The notes beneath the pieces are model-generated. The model was given only the letters and a program-made list of their open reading frames with translations, was not told the origin of the DNA and did not search any database. Position numbers and translations under genes: made by a program. From Burkholderia ambifaria (GTDB lineage Bacteria > Pseudomonadota > Gammaproteobacteria > Burkholderiales > Burkholderiaceae), in assembly GCF_001443045.1 (NCBI RefSeq), contig NZ_LKPJ01000003.1, forward strand, positions 349,935 through 413,934: a DNA stretch of 64,000 bases, read 5' to 3'. How positions within the stretch are numbered: the first letter of the stretch is position 1; each line of letters begins with the position of its first letter. Below are positions 1 through 8,736 of the stretch, one piece after another.

Positions 1-799
1 CGACGTCGTCGTAGTTCGACAGGCGCAGCAGATGCTCGCCCGGCGCGCGCGCGGCCGGATCGGTCTCCAGCCCGCGCAGCTCGGCGGGCAACGCGCCCGT
101 CGCGAGCCGCAGGTACAGTTGCAGCCCCGCGAAGCGGCGCAGCAGCGCGTCAGTGCGGTCGAGCGCGACGACTTCACCGCGACGCAGCATCGCGATGCGG
201 TCGCACAGCGACTCGGCTTCCTCGAGGTAATGGGTGGTCAGGACGATCGTGTGGCCCTCGCGATTCAGCCGCGAGATGAATTTCCACAGCGTCTGGCGCA
301 GTTCGACGTCGACGCCGGCGGTCGGCTCGTCGAGCACGATCACGGGCGGCCGGTGCACGAGCGCCTGCGCGACCAGCACGCGGCGCTTCATCCCGCCCGA
401 CAGCGCGCGCATGTTCGCGTCGGCCTTCTCTGTGAGGTCGAGATTGGCCATCACTTCATCGATCCAGTCGTCGTTGCGGCGCAGCCCGAAATAGCCGGAC
501 TGGATCCGCAGCGTCTCGCGAACGGTGAAGAACGGGTCGAACACGAGTTCCTGCGGCACGACGCCGAGCGCGCGGCGCGCGCCGCGGAAGTCCTTGACGA
601 CGTCGTGGCCGCGCACCGAGATGCTGCCTTCATCGGCCCGGGCGAGCCCGGCGAGGATACTGATGAGCGTGGTCTTGCCTGCGCCGTTCGGGCCGAGCAG
701 ACCGAAAAACTCGCCTTCCTCGACCGACAGGCTGACGCCCTTGAGCGCCTGAAGCGATTTGTAGCGCTTCTTGACGTGACGGATTTCTATGGCTGACAT
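1..799 (-). CDS. ABC-2 type exporter ATP-binding subunit (partial)
   Basis: ATPase subunit of an ABC-2 type (YadG/NodI-like) exporter. The frame opens at the ATG at 797-799 and runs off the left edge, so about 266 residues are visible and the C-terminus is missing. Walker A GPNGAGKT is at about residues 36-43, the ABC signature LSGGMKRR near 135 and Walker B VLDEPTAGVD near 155. The partner membrane subunit is expected just beyond the window edge. It follows mlaB on the same strand after a 190 bp gap that holds a TATAAT box, so it may have its own promoter. Substrate unknown; the association with the mla operon is positional only. Confidence 0.9.
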   Translation of the reverse strand, partial: MSAIEIRHVKKRYKSLQALKGVSLSVEEGEFFGLLGPNGAGKTTLISILAGLARADEGSISVRGHDVVKDFRGARRALGVVPQELVFDPFFTVRETLRIQSGYFGLRRNDDWIDEVMANLDLTEKADANMRALSGGMKRRVLVAQALVHRPPVIVLDEPTAGVDVELRQTLWKFISRLNREGHTIVLTTHYLEEAESLCDRIAMLRRGEVVALDRTDALLRRFAGLQLYLRLATGALPAELRGLETDPAARAPGEHLLRLSNYDDV

Positions 800-895
800 G
801 ACTGTGCGCGGCGCAAGGGCCGCGACGCCTATTCTGTGCTTGCTGCGAATGAAAATGGGGGCCGGACGCCGATTGGCGGCCCCGCAAAACGCTTG

Positions 896-901
896 ATTAT
901 A
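896..901 (-). promoter_or_regulatory. Candidate -10 box upstream of the ABC-2 ATPase gene
   Basis: On the minus strand the hexamer is a perfect TATAAT, about 97 bp upstream of the ATPase start codon, in the gap after mlaB. No good -35 hexamer is seen at 16-18 bp spacing, so this is only a candidate. Confidence 0.35.
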
Positions 902-991
902 GGGCAAACCGGCTGGTGGAGCCGGCGCCGGAGGCGCGCGGCCTGAAGCGTGCGCGTGCCGAGTGGCGCGGCAGGCTTCGGTCGGACAGGG

Positions 992-1267
992 TCAATGTCG
1001 CCCGGTGCCTTCGATGAGCGCGTCGACGCCGTAGGCGCGCGCGAGGCTGGCGAGCTTCGGGGGAAGATTGAGGATGTCGAGGGTCGCGCCGCGCGCTTTC
1101 GCGGCACGTTGCCATGCGAGCAGCACGGCGAGCGCGGACGAGTCGAACTGCGTCAGCGCCGCGCAATCGACGGCGGTGGCACCCGCGCCGATGCGCGCGA
1201 GACCGTCCGCGAGCGCGGACTTCGCGCTCGCGACGGTCAGCGAGGAGCTGGCTGCGAAGCCGCTCAC
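992..1267 (-). CDS. mlaB: STAS-domain protein MlaB of the Mla lipid transporter
   Basis: Small cytoplasmic STAS-domain protein of 91 residues. In the MlaFEDB inner-membrane complex MlaB binds the MlaF ATPase and supports its activity. I chose the GTG at 1265-1267 because it overlaps the mlaC stop codon (GTGA), which implies translational coupling, and because the protein then begins at the usual distance from the STAS fold (SLTVASAKSALADG). The Asp-Ser region FDSSALAVLLAW corresponds to the helix-start loop typical of STAS domains. It is the last gene of mlaFEDACB. An upstream in-frame ATG would give a 131-residue protein reading through mlaC and is unlikely. Confidence 0.85.
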   Translation of the reverse strand: MSGFAASSSLTVASAKSALADGLARIGAGATAVDCAALTQFDSSALAVLLAWQRAAKARGATLDILNLPPKLASLARAYGVDALIEGTGRH

Positions 1268-1896
1268 GACGCCTGCTTGCCGGCGGCAAGTTCCTGGTTG
1301 CGCTGCGTCAGGAACTTGATCAGACCATCCACGCCGCTTTGCTGGATCTTCTCGTTGAACTGCTGCTGGTACGTCTGGATCAGCCACGCGCCGAGCACGT
1401 TCAGGTCATACACCTTCCAGCCGTTGGCCGTCTTGTACAGGCGGTAGTCGATCTGGACCGGCTGGCCGTTGTTCATCGCGACCGTCTTCACGACGACGTC
1501 GGTGTCGGCCGGATCGGCGCGGAACGGCGGGTACTGGATCTGCTGATCCGGCTTCAGTTGCGCGAGCGCGCCCGAATACGTGCGGATCAGCAGCAGCTTG
1601 AACTGCTCCTGAACCTGCTGCTGCTGCTCGGCCGACGCCGTGCGCCAGTTGCGGCCCATCGCGAGCTGCGTCGTGCGGCGGAAATCGGTGTACGGCAGGA
1701 TGTCCTTGTTGACGATCGTAATGATGCGGTTGGTGTCGCCCTGCTTGATCGTCTGCTGCTTGACCTCGTCGAGCACCTGCTGCGTCGCCGTCTTGATCAG
1801 CGACTGCGGGTTCGACTGGTCGACTTGCGCGTGAGCTGCGCTGCCGAACGAGAACAGCGCCGCGAAAACGGGGATCAGGAACAGTTTTTTCATCAT
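1264..1896 (-). CDS. mlaC: Periplasmic phospholipid-binding protein MlaC
   Basis: Periplasmic shuttle that carries phospholipid between the outer-membrane MlaA complex and the inner-membrane MlaFEDB complex. About 210 residues with a signal peptide (MMKKLFLIPVFAALFSFGSA, cleavage after AHA near residue 25). The body has the family pattern: NPQSLIKTATQQVLDEV, LPYTDF, and a C-terminal GVDGLIKFL helix. A longer in-frame start at 1950 only adds residues ahead of the signal peptide; the paired ATGs at 1891-1896 are preceded by AGGTCA. It lies between mlaA and mlaB and its stop overlaps the mlaB GTG. Confidence 0.92.
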   Translation of the reverse strand: MMKKLFLIPVFAALFSFGSAAHAQVDQSNPQSLIKTATQQVLDEVKQQTIKQGDTNRIITIVNKDILPYTDFRRTTQLAMGRNWRTASAEQQQQVQEQFKLLLIRTYSGALAQLKPDQQIQYPPFRADPADTDVVVKTVAMNNGQPVQIDYRLYKTANGWKVYDLNVLGAWLIQTYQQQFNEKIQQSGVDGLIKFLTQRNQELAAGKQAS

Positions 1897-2003
1897 AGTG
1901 ACCTGCATGAAGAGTCGATGCAAAGGTTGGAGCCGGTAGCTTACGCGCAAGTTCGCGCGCGCTACCGACTGAATCGTTTCGGGCTGTAACGAATGTAAGT
2001 TGG

Positions 2004-2975
2004 TCAGTGCAGCTTGATGCTCGGGAAGCGAATCCCGCCCGGTGCGGGCGGCGTCATCTGCATGGCCGGCACGTTCGTCGCGCTGGCCGGGTTCGGCGCT
2101 TCGGCGCTGCCCGACGCCGGTACAGCAACGGCCGCACCCGAGGCACCGGCCGGTGCCGTCGCGCCGCCGACTGCCGCGGCACCCGCCGTACCGGCCGCGC
2201 CGGCTGCCGCCGGTGCCGCGCCATCGTCCGGCAGGTCGTACTTCGGCAGCGCATCGTTGCTCGACGTCGTCGAGGCCTCGCCACGTGCGTTGTCGATCAG
2301 CATCTGGCGGCGCTGCAGGTATGCGTTGCGCACGAACGAATACTTGTCGAGCGCCGCGGCATCCAGCACGTCACCCGCGCCGAGCAGGTTCGCACGCGTG
2401 TTGACGAGGTTCACGCCGAACAGGCCCCAGCTCAGGCCGTCCGGCTTCACGTAGGTGAGCGGGTTGCCGACGTAGTCGACGCCGAGGCCGGCCGTATCGC
2501 GCACCGTGCTCGGTCCGAGCAGCGGCAGCACGAGATACGGGCCCGACGGCATGCCGTAGCGGCCCATCGTGATCCCGAAGTCGGCCGTGTGCTTCGGCAG
2601 TTTCGCGATCGTCGCGACGTCGAACAGGCCGCCGACGCCGAACACCGTGTTGATCACGACGCGCATGATGTCGCCGACACCGTCCGCGACCCGCAGCTGC
2701 ACGATGTTGTTCGCCGCGATATAGACGTCGCCGATGTTCGAGAAGAAGTTCGTCACGCTGTCGCGCACCGGCTGCGGCACCACGTACTGGTAGCCCTTCG
2801 CGACCGGCTTCAGCGCGTACGTGTCGACCGTGTCGTTGAACTTGTACATCGTCCGGTTGAAACCTTCGAGCGGATCGCCCTTGGTCGGCGTCTGCACGGT
2901 CGCGCAACCGCTCAACGCGGCGACTGCCGCCACGGCGAGCGCGGCGTGCCTGATGCGGATCGTCTGCATGGTCAT
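2004..2975 (-). CDS. mlaA: Outer-membrane lipoprotein MlaA (VacJ)
   Basis: Outer-membrane lipoprotein that removes misplaced phospholipid from the outer leaflet and passes it to MlaC. 323 residues. The signal peptide ends in the lipobox LSGC (Cys near residue 24). The MlaA core follows: DPLEGFNRTMYKFNDTVD, then the PVRDSVTNFFSNIGD, FGITMGRYG and GPYLVLPLLGPST motifs. After about residue 245 comes a roughly 75-residue Ala/Pro/Gly-rich low-complexity tail not needed for the fold. In this operon mlaA sits between mlaD and mlaC, whereas in E. coli it is unlinked. An alternative start two codons in (MQTIRIRH) is equally plausible. Confidence 0.95.
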   Translation of the reverse strand: MTMQTIRIRHAALAVAAVAALSGCATVQTPTKGDPLEGFNRTMYKFNDTVDTYALKPVAKGYQYVVPQPVRDSVTNFFSNIGDVYIAANNIVQLRVADGVGDIMRVVINTVFGVGGLFDVATIAKLPKHTADFGITMGRYGMPSGPYLVLPLLGPSTVRDTAGLGVDYVGNPLTYVKPDGLSWGLFGVNLVNTRANLLGAGDVLDAAALDKYSFVRNAYLQRRQMLIDNARGEASTTSSNDALPKYDLPDDGAAPAAAGAAGTAGAAAVGGATAPAGASGAAVAVPASGSAEAPNPASATNVPAMQMTPPAPGGIRFPSIKLH

Positions 2976-3001
2976 TACCCTCTTGTCTTTCTCTCGTGTG
3001 G

Positions 3002-3571
3002 TTATTGGGCGGCCGAACCGGACACCGCGGACGCCGGCACCGCGACCGGCGCGGGTGCGGCAGGTGCGGCCGGCGCTGCCGATGCGCCGGCGGCCGGCTT
3101 CGCACCGCCCGCGTCGGCTGCCTTGCTGTACAGGAACTGGCCGATCAGGTTCTCGAGCACGATCGCCGACTGCGTCATCGTGATCGTATCGCCCGACTTC
3201 AGCATTTCGGTGTCGCCGCCCGGATCGAGGCCGATGTATTGCTCGCCGAGCAGGCCCGACGTCAGGATCTTCGCCGACGAATCCTTCGGGAACGGGTACT
3301 GGCCATCGATATCGATCGTCACCAGCGCCTGGTAGGTGTTGGGATCGAAGCCGATCGCCTTCACGCGGCCGACCACGACGCCCGCACTCTTCACGGCTGC
3401 GCGCGGCTTCAGCCCGCCGATGTTGTCGAATTTCATCCGCACCGAGTAGGTCGGCTGAAACGACAGCGAACTCATGTTGCCCACCTTGAGCGCCAGGAAT
3501 AGCACCGCGAGGAAGCCCACCACCACGAACAGGCCGACCCAGAAGTCGAGAGCAGTCTTTTTCATCGTCAT
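3002..3571 (-). CDS. mlaD: MCE-domain periplasmic subunit MlaD
   Basis: Membrane-anchored MCE protein that forms the hexameric periplasmic ring of MlaFEDB and hands lipid to or from MlaC. 189 residues: one N-terminal transmembrane helix (about residues 9-29, FWVGLFVVVGFLAVLFLALKV), then the MCE domain (about 38-118, with YSVRMKFDNIGGLKPRAAVK and the GLLGEQYIGLDPGG loop). The C-terminus is an Ala/Pro-rich tail of about 40 residues, similar in composition to the MlaA tail. It sits 24 bp downstream of mlaE in the same operon. Confidence 0.94.
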   Translation of the reverse strand: MTMKKTALDFWVGLFVVVGFLAVLFLALKVGNMSSLSFQPTYSVRMKFDNIGGLKPRAAVKSAGVVVGRVKAIGFDPNTYQALVTIDIDGQYPFPKDSSAKILTSGLLGEQYIGLDPGGDTEMLKSGDTITMTQSAIVLENLIGQFLYSKAADAGGAKPAAGASAAPAAPAAPAPVAVPASAVSGSAAQ

Positions 3572-3595
3572 CCCAAAATTTGGCTTGGCTGAGGC

Positions 3596-4363
3596 TTAGC
3601 TGAACATCAGCGCGGTCAGCAGAAAATCGAGGCCGAGTACGGCGAGCGACGCGAACACGACCGTCTTGGTCGTCGCGCGCGACACGCCCTCGGGCGTGGG
3701 CTTCGCTTCATACCCCTGAAACAGTGCAATGAAGGTCACGGCGAACCCGAACACGATGCTCTTGACCACGCCGTTGCCGACGTCGGCCCACACCTGGACC
3801 CCGCCCTGCATCTGCGACCAGAACGCGCCCGGATCGACGCCGATCAGCACGACCCCGACGAAATAGCCGCCGAGCACGCCGACCGCGTTGAAGATCGCGG
3901 CAAGCAGCGGCATCGCGATGATGCCGGCCCACAGGCGCGGCGCGATCACCGTCTTGATCGGGTCGACGGCCATCATCTCGAGCGCGGTGAGTTGCTCGCC
4001 GGCCTTCATCAGGCCGATCTCGGCCGTGAGCGACGTGCCCGCGCGGCCCGCGAACAGCAGCGCGGTCACGACCGGGCCGAGTTCGCGCACGAGCGACAGC
4101 GCGACCAGCAGGCCGAGCGCCTGCTCGGACCCGTACCGGTTCAGCGTGTAGTAGCCCTGCAGGCCCAGCACGAAGCCGACGAACAGGCCCGACACGGCAA
4201 TGATCACGAACGAGTAGTTGCCGAGGAAGTGGATCTGCTTCGTGACCAGCCGCGGCCGGCGCAGCAGCGGGAAGAATTCCAGCACGAGGCGCACGAACAG
4301 CCGCGTGCCGTAGCCCGCGCGCTCGAGGCCGCCGATGACGTAACGTCCGATCGCGCTGATCAT
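3596..4363 (-). CDS. mlaE: Mla lipid ABC transporter permease MlaE
   Basis: Inner-membrane permease of the Mla phospholipid transporter, 255 residues with about five to six hydrophobic helices and the MlaE-family core ([57 protein letters not shown]). Its ATG overlaps the mlaF stop codon (ATGA, 4360-4363), implying coupled translation with its ATPase partner. It works with MlaF, MlaD and MlaB. Confidence 0.95.
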   Translation of the reverse strand: MISAIGRYVIGGLERAGYGTRLFVRLVLEFFPLLRRPRLVTKQIHFLGNYSFVIIAVSGLFVGFVLGLQGYYTLNRYGSEQALGLLVALSLVRELGPVVTALLFAGRAGTSLTAEIGLMKAGEQLTALEMMAVDPIKTVIAPRLWAGIIAMPLLAAIFNAVGVLGGYFVGVVLIGVDPGAFWSQMQGGVQVWADVGNGVVKSIVFGFAVTFIALFQGYEAKPTPEGVSRATTKTVVFASLAVLGLDFLLTALMFS

Positions 4364-5181
4364 GCGCGCCCTCCGCCGAGCCCGAAATCCGCTGCGAGCG
4401 GCGGGCTCGTGTAATGAAATTTGAACGGACCGTCCAGCGCGCCGTCGATGAATTGCCGCACGCTCGGATCGGTCGACGCGCGCAGCTCGTCGGGCGTACC
4501 CTGCGCGAGCACGCCGCCGTTTGCCAGGAAATACACGTAATCGGCGATCGCGAACGATTCCGGCACGTCGTGCGTGACGAGGATCGACGTTGCGCCGAGC
4601 GCCTGGTTCAGCGTGCGGATCAGGTTCGCGGTGATGCCGAGCGAGATCGGGTCGAGGCCCGCGAACGGTTCGTCGTACATGATGAGTTGCGGATCGAGCG
4701 CGATCGCGCGCGCGAGCGCGATGCGGCGCGCCATCCCGCCCGACACCTCGGACGGCATCAGGTCGCGCGCGCCGCGCAGCCCGACCGCGTTGAGCTTCAT
4801 CAGCACGAGGTCGCGGATCAGGTCTTCCGGCAGGTCGGTATGCTCGCGCAGTGCGAACGCGACGTTCTCGAACACCGACATGTCAGTGAACAGCGCGCCG
4901 AACTGGAACAGCATGCCCATCTTGCGGCGCAGCGCGTACAGGCCGTCGCGCGTCTGCGCGCCGACGTCGGCGCCGTCGAACAGCACCTGGCCGCGGCGTG
5001 CGCGCACCAGGCCGCCGATCAGGCGCAGCACGGTCGTCTTGCCGCAACCCGACCCGCCCATGACAGCGACGACCCGGCCGCGCCCGAAGCGCATGTTCAG
5101 GTTCGACAGGACGAGGCGGTCGCCGTAGCCAAAGTCGACGTCGCGAAGTTCCAGCAGTGTGTCGGGAGGAGTGGGGCTCAC
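4360..5181 (-). CDS. mlaF: Mla lipid ABC transporter ATPase MlaF
   Basis: ATPase subunit of MlaFEDB, 273 residues. Walker A GGSGCGKT at residues 42-49, Q-loop in LFQFGALF, signature [14 protein letters not shown], Walker [14 protein letters not shown], and switch His in VTHDVPE. The start is a GTG (5179-5181); no closer ATG fits the family N-terminus. It is the first gene of mlaFEDACB. An 84 bp gap separates it from thiE, and a good promoter candidate lies in that gap, so mla and thi are probably separate transcription units. Confidence 0.95.
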   Translation of the reverse strand: MSPTPPDTLLELRDVDFGYGDRLVLSNLNMRFGRGRVVAVMGGSGCGKTTVLRLIGGLVRARRGQVLFDGADVGAQTRDGLYALRRKMGMLFQFGALFTDMSVFENVAFALREHTDLPEDLIRDLVLMKLNAVGLRGARDLMPSEVSGGMARRIALARAIALDPQLIMYDEPFAGLDPISLGITANLIRTLNQALGATSILVTHDVPESFAIADYVYFLANGGVLAQGTPDELRASTDPSVRQFIDGALDGPFKFHYTSPPLAADFGLGGGRA

Positions 5182-5213
5182 GGAGCTGACATTCCTTTTA
5201 CGCAGAACGCCGA

Positions 5214-5243
5214 ATTATAGGGCCTGCCTTGGAATGATGTCGT
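5214..5243 (-). promoter_or_regulatory. Candidate sigma70 promoter for mlaFEDACB
   Basis: On the minus strand the -10 is TATAAT (5214-5219) and the -35 is ACGACA (5238-5243), separated by 18 bp and lying 33 bp upstream of the mlaF GTG. It sits between the thiE stop and mlaF, which supports an independent mla transcript. Confidence 0.5.
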
Positions 5244-5265
5244 GAAGCCGTTCCGGGCCCTGCGG

Positions 5266-6390
5266 TCAATGATTGTCAAATTGTCGGGCAAAGTATTGCT
5301 GCAATGCGACAATCGCCGCCCGATAATCGCTGGCACCCGTGACCGCACTGACGACCGCGACGCTGCCGACGCCCGTCGCCAGCACATCCGGCAACGCGTC
5401 GAGCCCCACGCCGCCGATCGCGACAAGCGGCGCCCGCGCCCCGGCGAAGCGTGCGTAGCGGGCGATCCGCGCGAGGCCTTGCGGCGGCGCCGCAACTGCC
5501 TTGGTCGCGGTCGCGTACACGGGACCGAGCGCCAGGTAGCTCGGGCGCTCGTGCAATGCACGCAACATTTCGTAATATCCGTGGCTCGACAGCCCGAGCC
5601 GCAGGCCGGCGCGCGCGATCGCGGCCAGGTCGGCCGTCTCGAGGTCCTCCTGGCCCAGATGTACGCCGTACGCGCCTTCTTCTACCGCGATCTTCCAGTG
5701 ATCGTTGATGAACACGCGCGCATCGGGATAACGGCGCCCGGCCGCGACCGCACGCGCGATTTCGCTGCGCAGCGCGTCGGGGGTCGCGCCTTTCACACGC
5801 AGCTGCACGGTCCGCGCGCCGCAATCGAGCACGCGCTCGACCCATTCGGCGTCGGGGACAACCGGATAAAGGCCGAGCTGCGCGGGGCATGGCGGGAATG
5901 CCGGCTCCGGCGCGGCGGCCAGGCCGGCGACGCGCGGAAACCGCGCGGCGTCGACCGGCCACGCATCCGCGCCGCGCGTTTCGTCGCCGTCGCGCCACGC
6001 CAGCGCGAGCACCAACGCGTCGATCGGCGCGAAACCGCAATCGAGGAACGCGGCGAGCGCCGCAATCCAGTCGTCGGCGAGCGGATGCGCGGCTTCCAGC
6101 GCGTAGCGCACGCCCGCGGCATGCAGCGCCGCGCCGTGCTCGTCGAATTCGATCGCGACCGCATCCGGCGCCGCGGGGCGCGATGCGGCCGACGCGCGCG
6201 CCTGCGCGGCACGGTCGCCGGCCGACACGATCAGCACGTCGCCGTCGGCCGGCACGTCCGACGCCGCGACGCACAGCCGCCGCGGATTCGTGCCTGCCGG
6301 CCAGTCGCCGAGGCGCGCGCGAATCCGCTCGGCCGCTTCGGCCAGCTCGTCGGCGGGCGGCCAGAATGCGTCGGCGAAGCGCGCGCTCAT
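5266..6390 (-). CDS. thiE: Thiamine-phosphate synthase with a long N-terminal extension
   Basis: Joins HMP-PP and the thiazole phosphate to make thiamine phosphate. 374 residues, against about 210 for a typical ThiE. The TIM-barrel ThiE domain starts near residue 170 (LGLYPVVPDAEWVERVL) and has the expected motifs RTVQLRVKG, VFINDHWKIA, GVHLGQEDL, GLSSHGYYEM and a C-terminal PLVAIGGVG phosphate-binding turn. The first ~165 residues form an extra domain without an obvious active site; parts (a helical segment near DDWIAALAAFLDCGFAPIDAL) recall the C-terminal part of ThiD-type kinases, but this is speculative. The ATG overlaps the thiG stop (ATGA), so thiG and thiE are translationally coupled. 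Last gene of the thi operon. Confidence 0.92.
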   Translation of the reverse strand: MSARFADAFWPPADELAEAAERIRARLGDWPAGTNPRRLCVAASDVPADGDVLIVSAGDRAAQARASAASRPAAPDAVAIEFDEHGAALHAAGVRYALEAAHPLADDWIAALAAFLDCGFAPIDALVLALAWRDGDETRGADAWPVDAARFPRVAGLAAAPEPAFPPCPAQLGLYPVVPDAEWVERVLDCGARTVQLRVKGATPDALRSEIARAVAAGRRYPDARVFINDHWKIAVEEGAYGVHLGQEDLETADLAAIARAGLRLGLSSHGYYEMLRALHERPSYLALGPVYATATKAVAAPPQGLARIARYARFAGARAPLVAIGGVGLDALPDVLATGVGSVAVVSAVTGASDYRAAIVALQQYFARQFDNH

Positions 6391-7202
6391 GCGCCGCCTC
6401 CGTCCTGGTGCCAGAACGGCATCCCGACGACCGGCGTGCTCGCATGCGCGGTCTCGCGCGCATCCATCGGCCCGGCGAGGTAGGCCGCACGGCCGGCCTC
6501 GACACCCTGCGCGAACGCGCGCGCCATGATCTCCGGATGCGTGGCCTGCGACACGGCCGTGTTCAGCAGCACGCCGTCGAAGCCCCACTCCATGACCTGG
6601 CACGCGTGCGACGGCACGCCGAGCCCGGCGTCGACGATCAGCGGCACGTCCGGCAGCCGCTCGCGCAGCACGCGCAGCCCGTACGGGTTCACGACGCCCT
6701 TGCCGGTGCCGATCGGCGCGCCCCACGGCATCAGCGCCTCGCAGCCGACGTCGAGCAGGCGCCGGCCGATCACGAGATCCTCGGTGCAGTACGGCAGCAC
6801 CTTGAAGCCGTCCTTGACCAGTTGCGCGGCTGCCTCGATCAGCCCGACCGGGTCGGGCTGCAGCGTGTAGTCGTCGCCGATCAGCTCGAGCTTGATCCAG
6901 TCGGTGTCGAAGACCTCGCGCGCCATGTGCGCGGTCGTCACCGCCTCGGCGACGGTCTGGCAGCCGGCCGTGTTCGGCAGCAGCGGCACCGCGTGACGCT
7001 TGAGCAGGTCGAAGAAGCCGGCCTCGGCGGTGCCGCCCGTCATCTGGCGGCGCAGCGCGACCGTCACCATCCCGGGGCGCGACGCGGCGATCGAGTCGGA
7101 CAGCGATTGCAGCGACGGATAGCGCGACGTGCCGAGCAGCACGCGGCTTGCGAAGGTTTCACCGTACAGCGTCAGCGCGTCGGCGGATGTGAGGGACGTC
7201 AT
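6387..7202 (-). CDS. thiG: Thiazole synthase ThiG
   Basis: Forms the thiazole ring of thiamine from deoxyxylulose phosphate, the ThiO/ThiH-derived imine and ThiS thiocarboxylate. 271 residues, full length. Visible motifs are LYGETFASRVLLGTSRYPS at the N-terminus, the Schiff-base lysine region DTDWIKLELIGDD, the phosphate loop MPWGAPIGTGKGV and LIVDAGLGVPS. It lies 39 bp downstream of thiS and overlaps thiE by 4 bp in an operon behind a TPP riboswitch. Confidence 0.97.
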   Translation of the reverse strand: MTSLTSADALTLYGETFASRVLLGTSRYPSLQSLSDSIAASRPGMVTVALRRQMTGGTAEAGFFDLLKRHAVPLLPNTAGCQTVAEAVTTAHMAREVFDTDWIKLELIGDDYTLQPDPVGLIEAAAQLVKDGFKVLPYCTEDLVIGRRLLDVGCEALMPWGAPIGTGKGVVNPYGLRVLRERLPDVPLIVDAGLGVPSHACQVMEWGFDGVLLNTAVSQATHPEIMARAFAQGVEAGRAAYLAGPMDARETAHASTPVVGMPFWHQDGGGA

Positions 7203-7241
7203 GTCGTTTTCCTGGAAGAGCGGGGGACGAACCGGCGGCGC

Positions 7242-7439
7242 TCAGCCGCCCGCGACGGGGTGCACCACGTCGAGCTTGTCGCCCGTCGCGAGCGCGCGCG
7301 CCGCATGCTGCGTGCGCGCGACGAAATTGCCGTTCAGCGCAACCGCGTACGGCGGACGTGCGCCGTATGCGGCGAGCGCGTCGGCCACCGTCGCGCCATC
7401 GGGCAGCGTCAGGGTCTGTTGGTTGATCTGGATATCCAT
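7242..7439 (-). CDS. thiS: Sulfur carrier protein ThiS
   Basis: Ubiquitin-like sulfur carrier of 65 residues ending in the diagnostic Gly-Gly (HPVAGG) that is adenylated and thiocarboxylated to feed sulfur to ThiG. The N-terminus MDIQINQQTLTLPDG and the central YAVALNGNFVAR match the beta-grasp ThiS fold. The ATG at 7437-7439 gives the usual family length. It sits 32 bp after thiO and 39 bp before thiG. Confidence 0.94.
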   Translation of the reverse strand: MDIQINQQTLTLPDGATVADALAAYGARPPYAVALNGNFVARTQHAARALATGDKLDVVHPVAGG

Positions 7440-7471
7440 GAGGCTGGGTCGAATTCGGTGGGCGGCGCGCG

Positions 7472-8608
7472 TCAGGCTGGCTGGCGCGCGTCGTCGCGGT
7501 GATGAAGGAGCGTCGGCCAGCGCGCGGCATCGCGCCATGCGACGAACGCATCGGCATCGGCGAACGTGCCGCCGAGCGCGGCTTGCGCGAACGCGGCCGC
7601 CGCATGCGCGACCTCCGGCGCGATCATGAAGCCGTGCCGATACAGGCCGTTGACGGCGAGCGTCGTCGCGCCGTCCCAGATCACCGCCGGGCGGTGGTCG
7701 GGCAGCGTCGGGCGGCACTGCGCATTGAGTTCGAGGATGCGCGCCTCGCCAAACGCCGGATGCACGGAGAACGCCGCGCTCAGCAGTTCGAGCGCGGAGC
7801 GCACGCTGACGGGCGACATGTCCTCGCCCTCCACCTCGGTCGCGCCGATCACGTACAGGTCGTCCTGTTTCGGCGCGATATACAGCGGATAGCGCGGATG
7901 CAGCAGCCGCACGGGTCGCGTGAGCCCGATGCCGGGCGCGCGCACGCGCGCGACTTCGCCGCGGATGCCGCGCAGCGCGGGCAGCGCGGGTTTCGCGCCG
8001 AGCCCGCGGCAATCGATCGTGAAATGCGCGTCAGGCCGGTTCGCATCGTCGATCGTCGCGTGCCAGTGCAGTTCGACCCCGCGCTGCGCGAGGCCCGCCG
8101 CGAGTGCGCGCAGCGCCTGACGGTTGTCGAGCTGACCTTCGCGCGGCAGCATCAGGCCGCGCGCGAAGCGCCCCGCAAGCGCGGGCTCGGCCGCATCGAC
8201 CTGCGCGCCGGCCAGCGCGACGAAGCCGCCGTCGAACAGCTCGGCCGGCGCATTCGCGCGCACGCGCCGCTCGAACAGCGGCGCCTCCGCGCGATCCGCG
8301 TGATGCCAGACGACGAGCGTGCCGCGATGCTGGAAGAACACCGGTTCGGGCAGTTCCGCGAGCCATTGCGGCCAGCGCGCGAGCGATGCGGCACCGAGCT
8401 CGGTGATCAGCAGCTCGGCACTCGCCGCCTCGGCGAGCGGCGCGAGCATCGCGGCCGCGACCCACGCGGCCGACTGCTCGCCGTCCGGGCCGCCGCGCTC
8501 GTACAGCGCGACGCGATGCCCGTCGCCCGCGAGCCGCCAGGCGATCAGGCGGCCGACGAGGCCGCCGCCGAGTACCGCGAAATCCGGCCGGGAAGCGTGG
8601 ACGTTCAT
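7472..8608 (-). CDS. thiO: Glycine oxidase ThiO
   Basis: FAD-dependent glycine oxidase that supplies dehydroglycine for thiazole formation, the role ThiH plays in E. coli. 378 residues from the ATG at 8606-8608. The dinucleotide-binding motif VLGGGLVGRLIAWRLA is at about residues 11-26; later family motifs include RGIRGEVARV, RYPLYIAPKQDDLYVIGATEVEG and NAQCRPTLPDHRP. The start codon overlaps the stop of a 43-codon leader ORF (ATGA). First enzyme gene of the riboswitch-controlled thiOSGE operon. Confidence 0.94.
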   Translation of the reverse strand: MNVHASRPDFAVLGGGLVGRLIAWRLAGDGHRVALYERGGPDGEQSAAWVAAAMLAPLAEAASAELLITELGAASLARWPQWLAELPEPVFFQHRGTLVVWHHADRAEAPLFERRVRANAPAELFDGGFVALAGAQVDAAEPALAGRFARGLMLPREGQLDNRQALRALAAGLAQRGVELHWHATIDDANRPDAHFTIDCRGLGAKPALPALRGIRGEVARVRAPGIGLTRPVRLLHPRYPLYIAPKQDDLYVIGATEVEGEDMSPVSVRSALELLSAAFSVHPAFGEARILELNAQCRPTLPDHRPAVIWDGATTLAVNGLYRHGFMIAPEVAHAAAAFAQAALGGTFADADAFVAWRDAARWPTLLHHRDDARQPA

Positions 8609-8736
8609 CGCGCGCCCTCCCCACAAACCGAGCCGGCCCGTGCGACGGACGTCGACGCGCGCGCGCCGTCCCGTGCCAGCGCACACGACAGCGGTTCGGG
8701 AACAGCGCAAAAAACTGAAGATTGAGCGGTCATCAT
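8605..8736 (-). CDS. Small leader ORF coupled to thiO
   Basis: A 43-codon frame (ATG-ATG start at 8731-8736) preceded by AAGGA directly at the first ATG. It ends in a TGA that overlaps the thiO ATG (CGATGA). It lies between the TPP riboswitch and thiO. The peptide (MMTAQSSVFCAVPEPLSCAL...) has no recognised domain and is rich in Ala, Arg and Ser. The position, ribosome-binding site and 4-base overlap suggest it is translated and hands ribosomes to thiO, either as a leader peptide or as a target of riboswitch control of initiation. It could be chance; the coding evidence is only the RBS and overlap. Confidence 0.45.
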   Translation of the reverse strand: MMTAQSSVFCAVPEPLSCALARDGARASTSVARAGSVCGEGAR

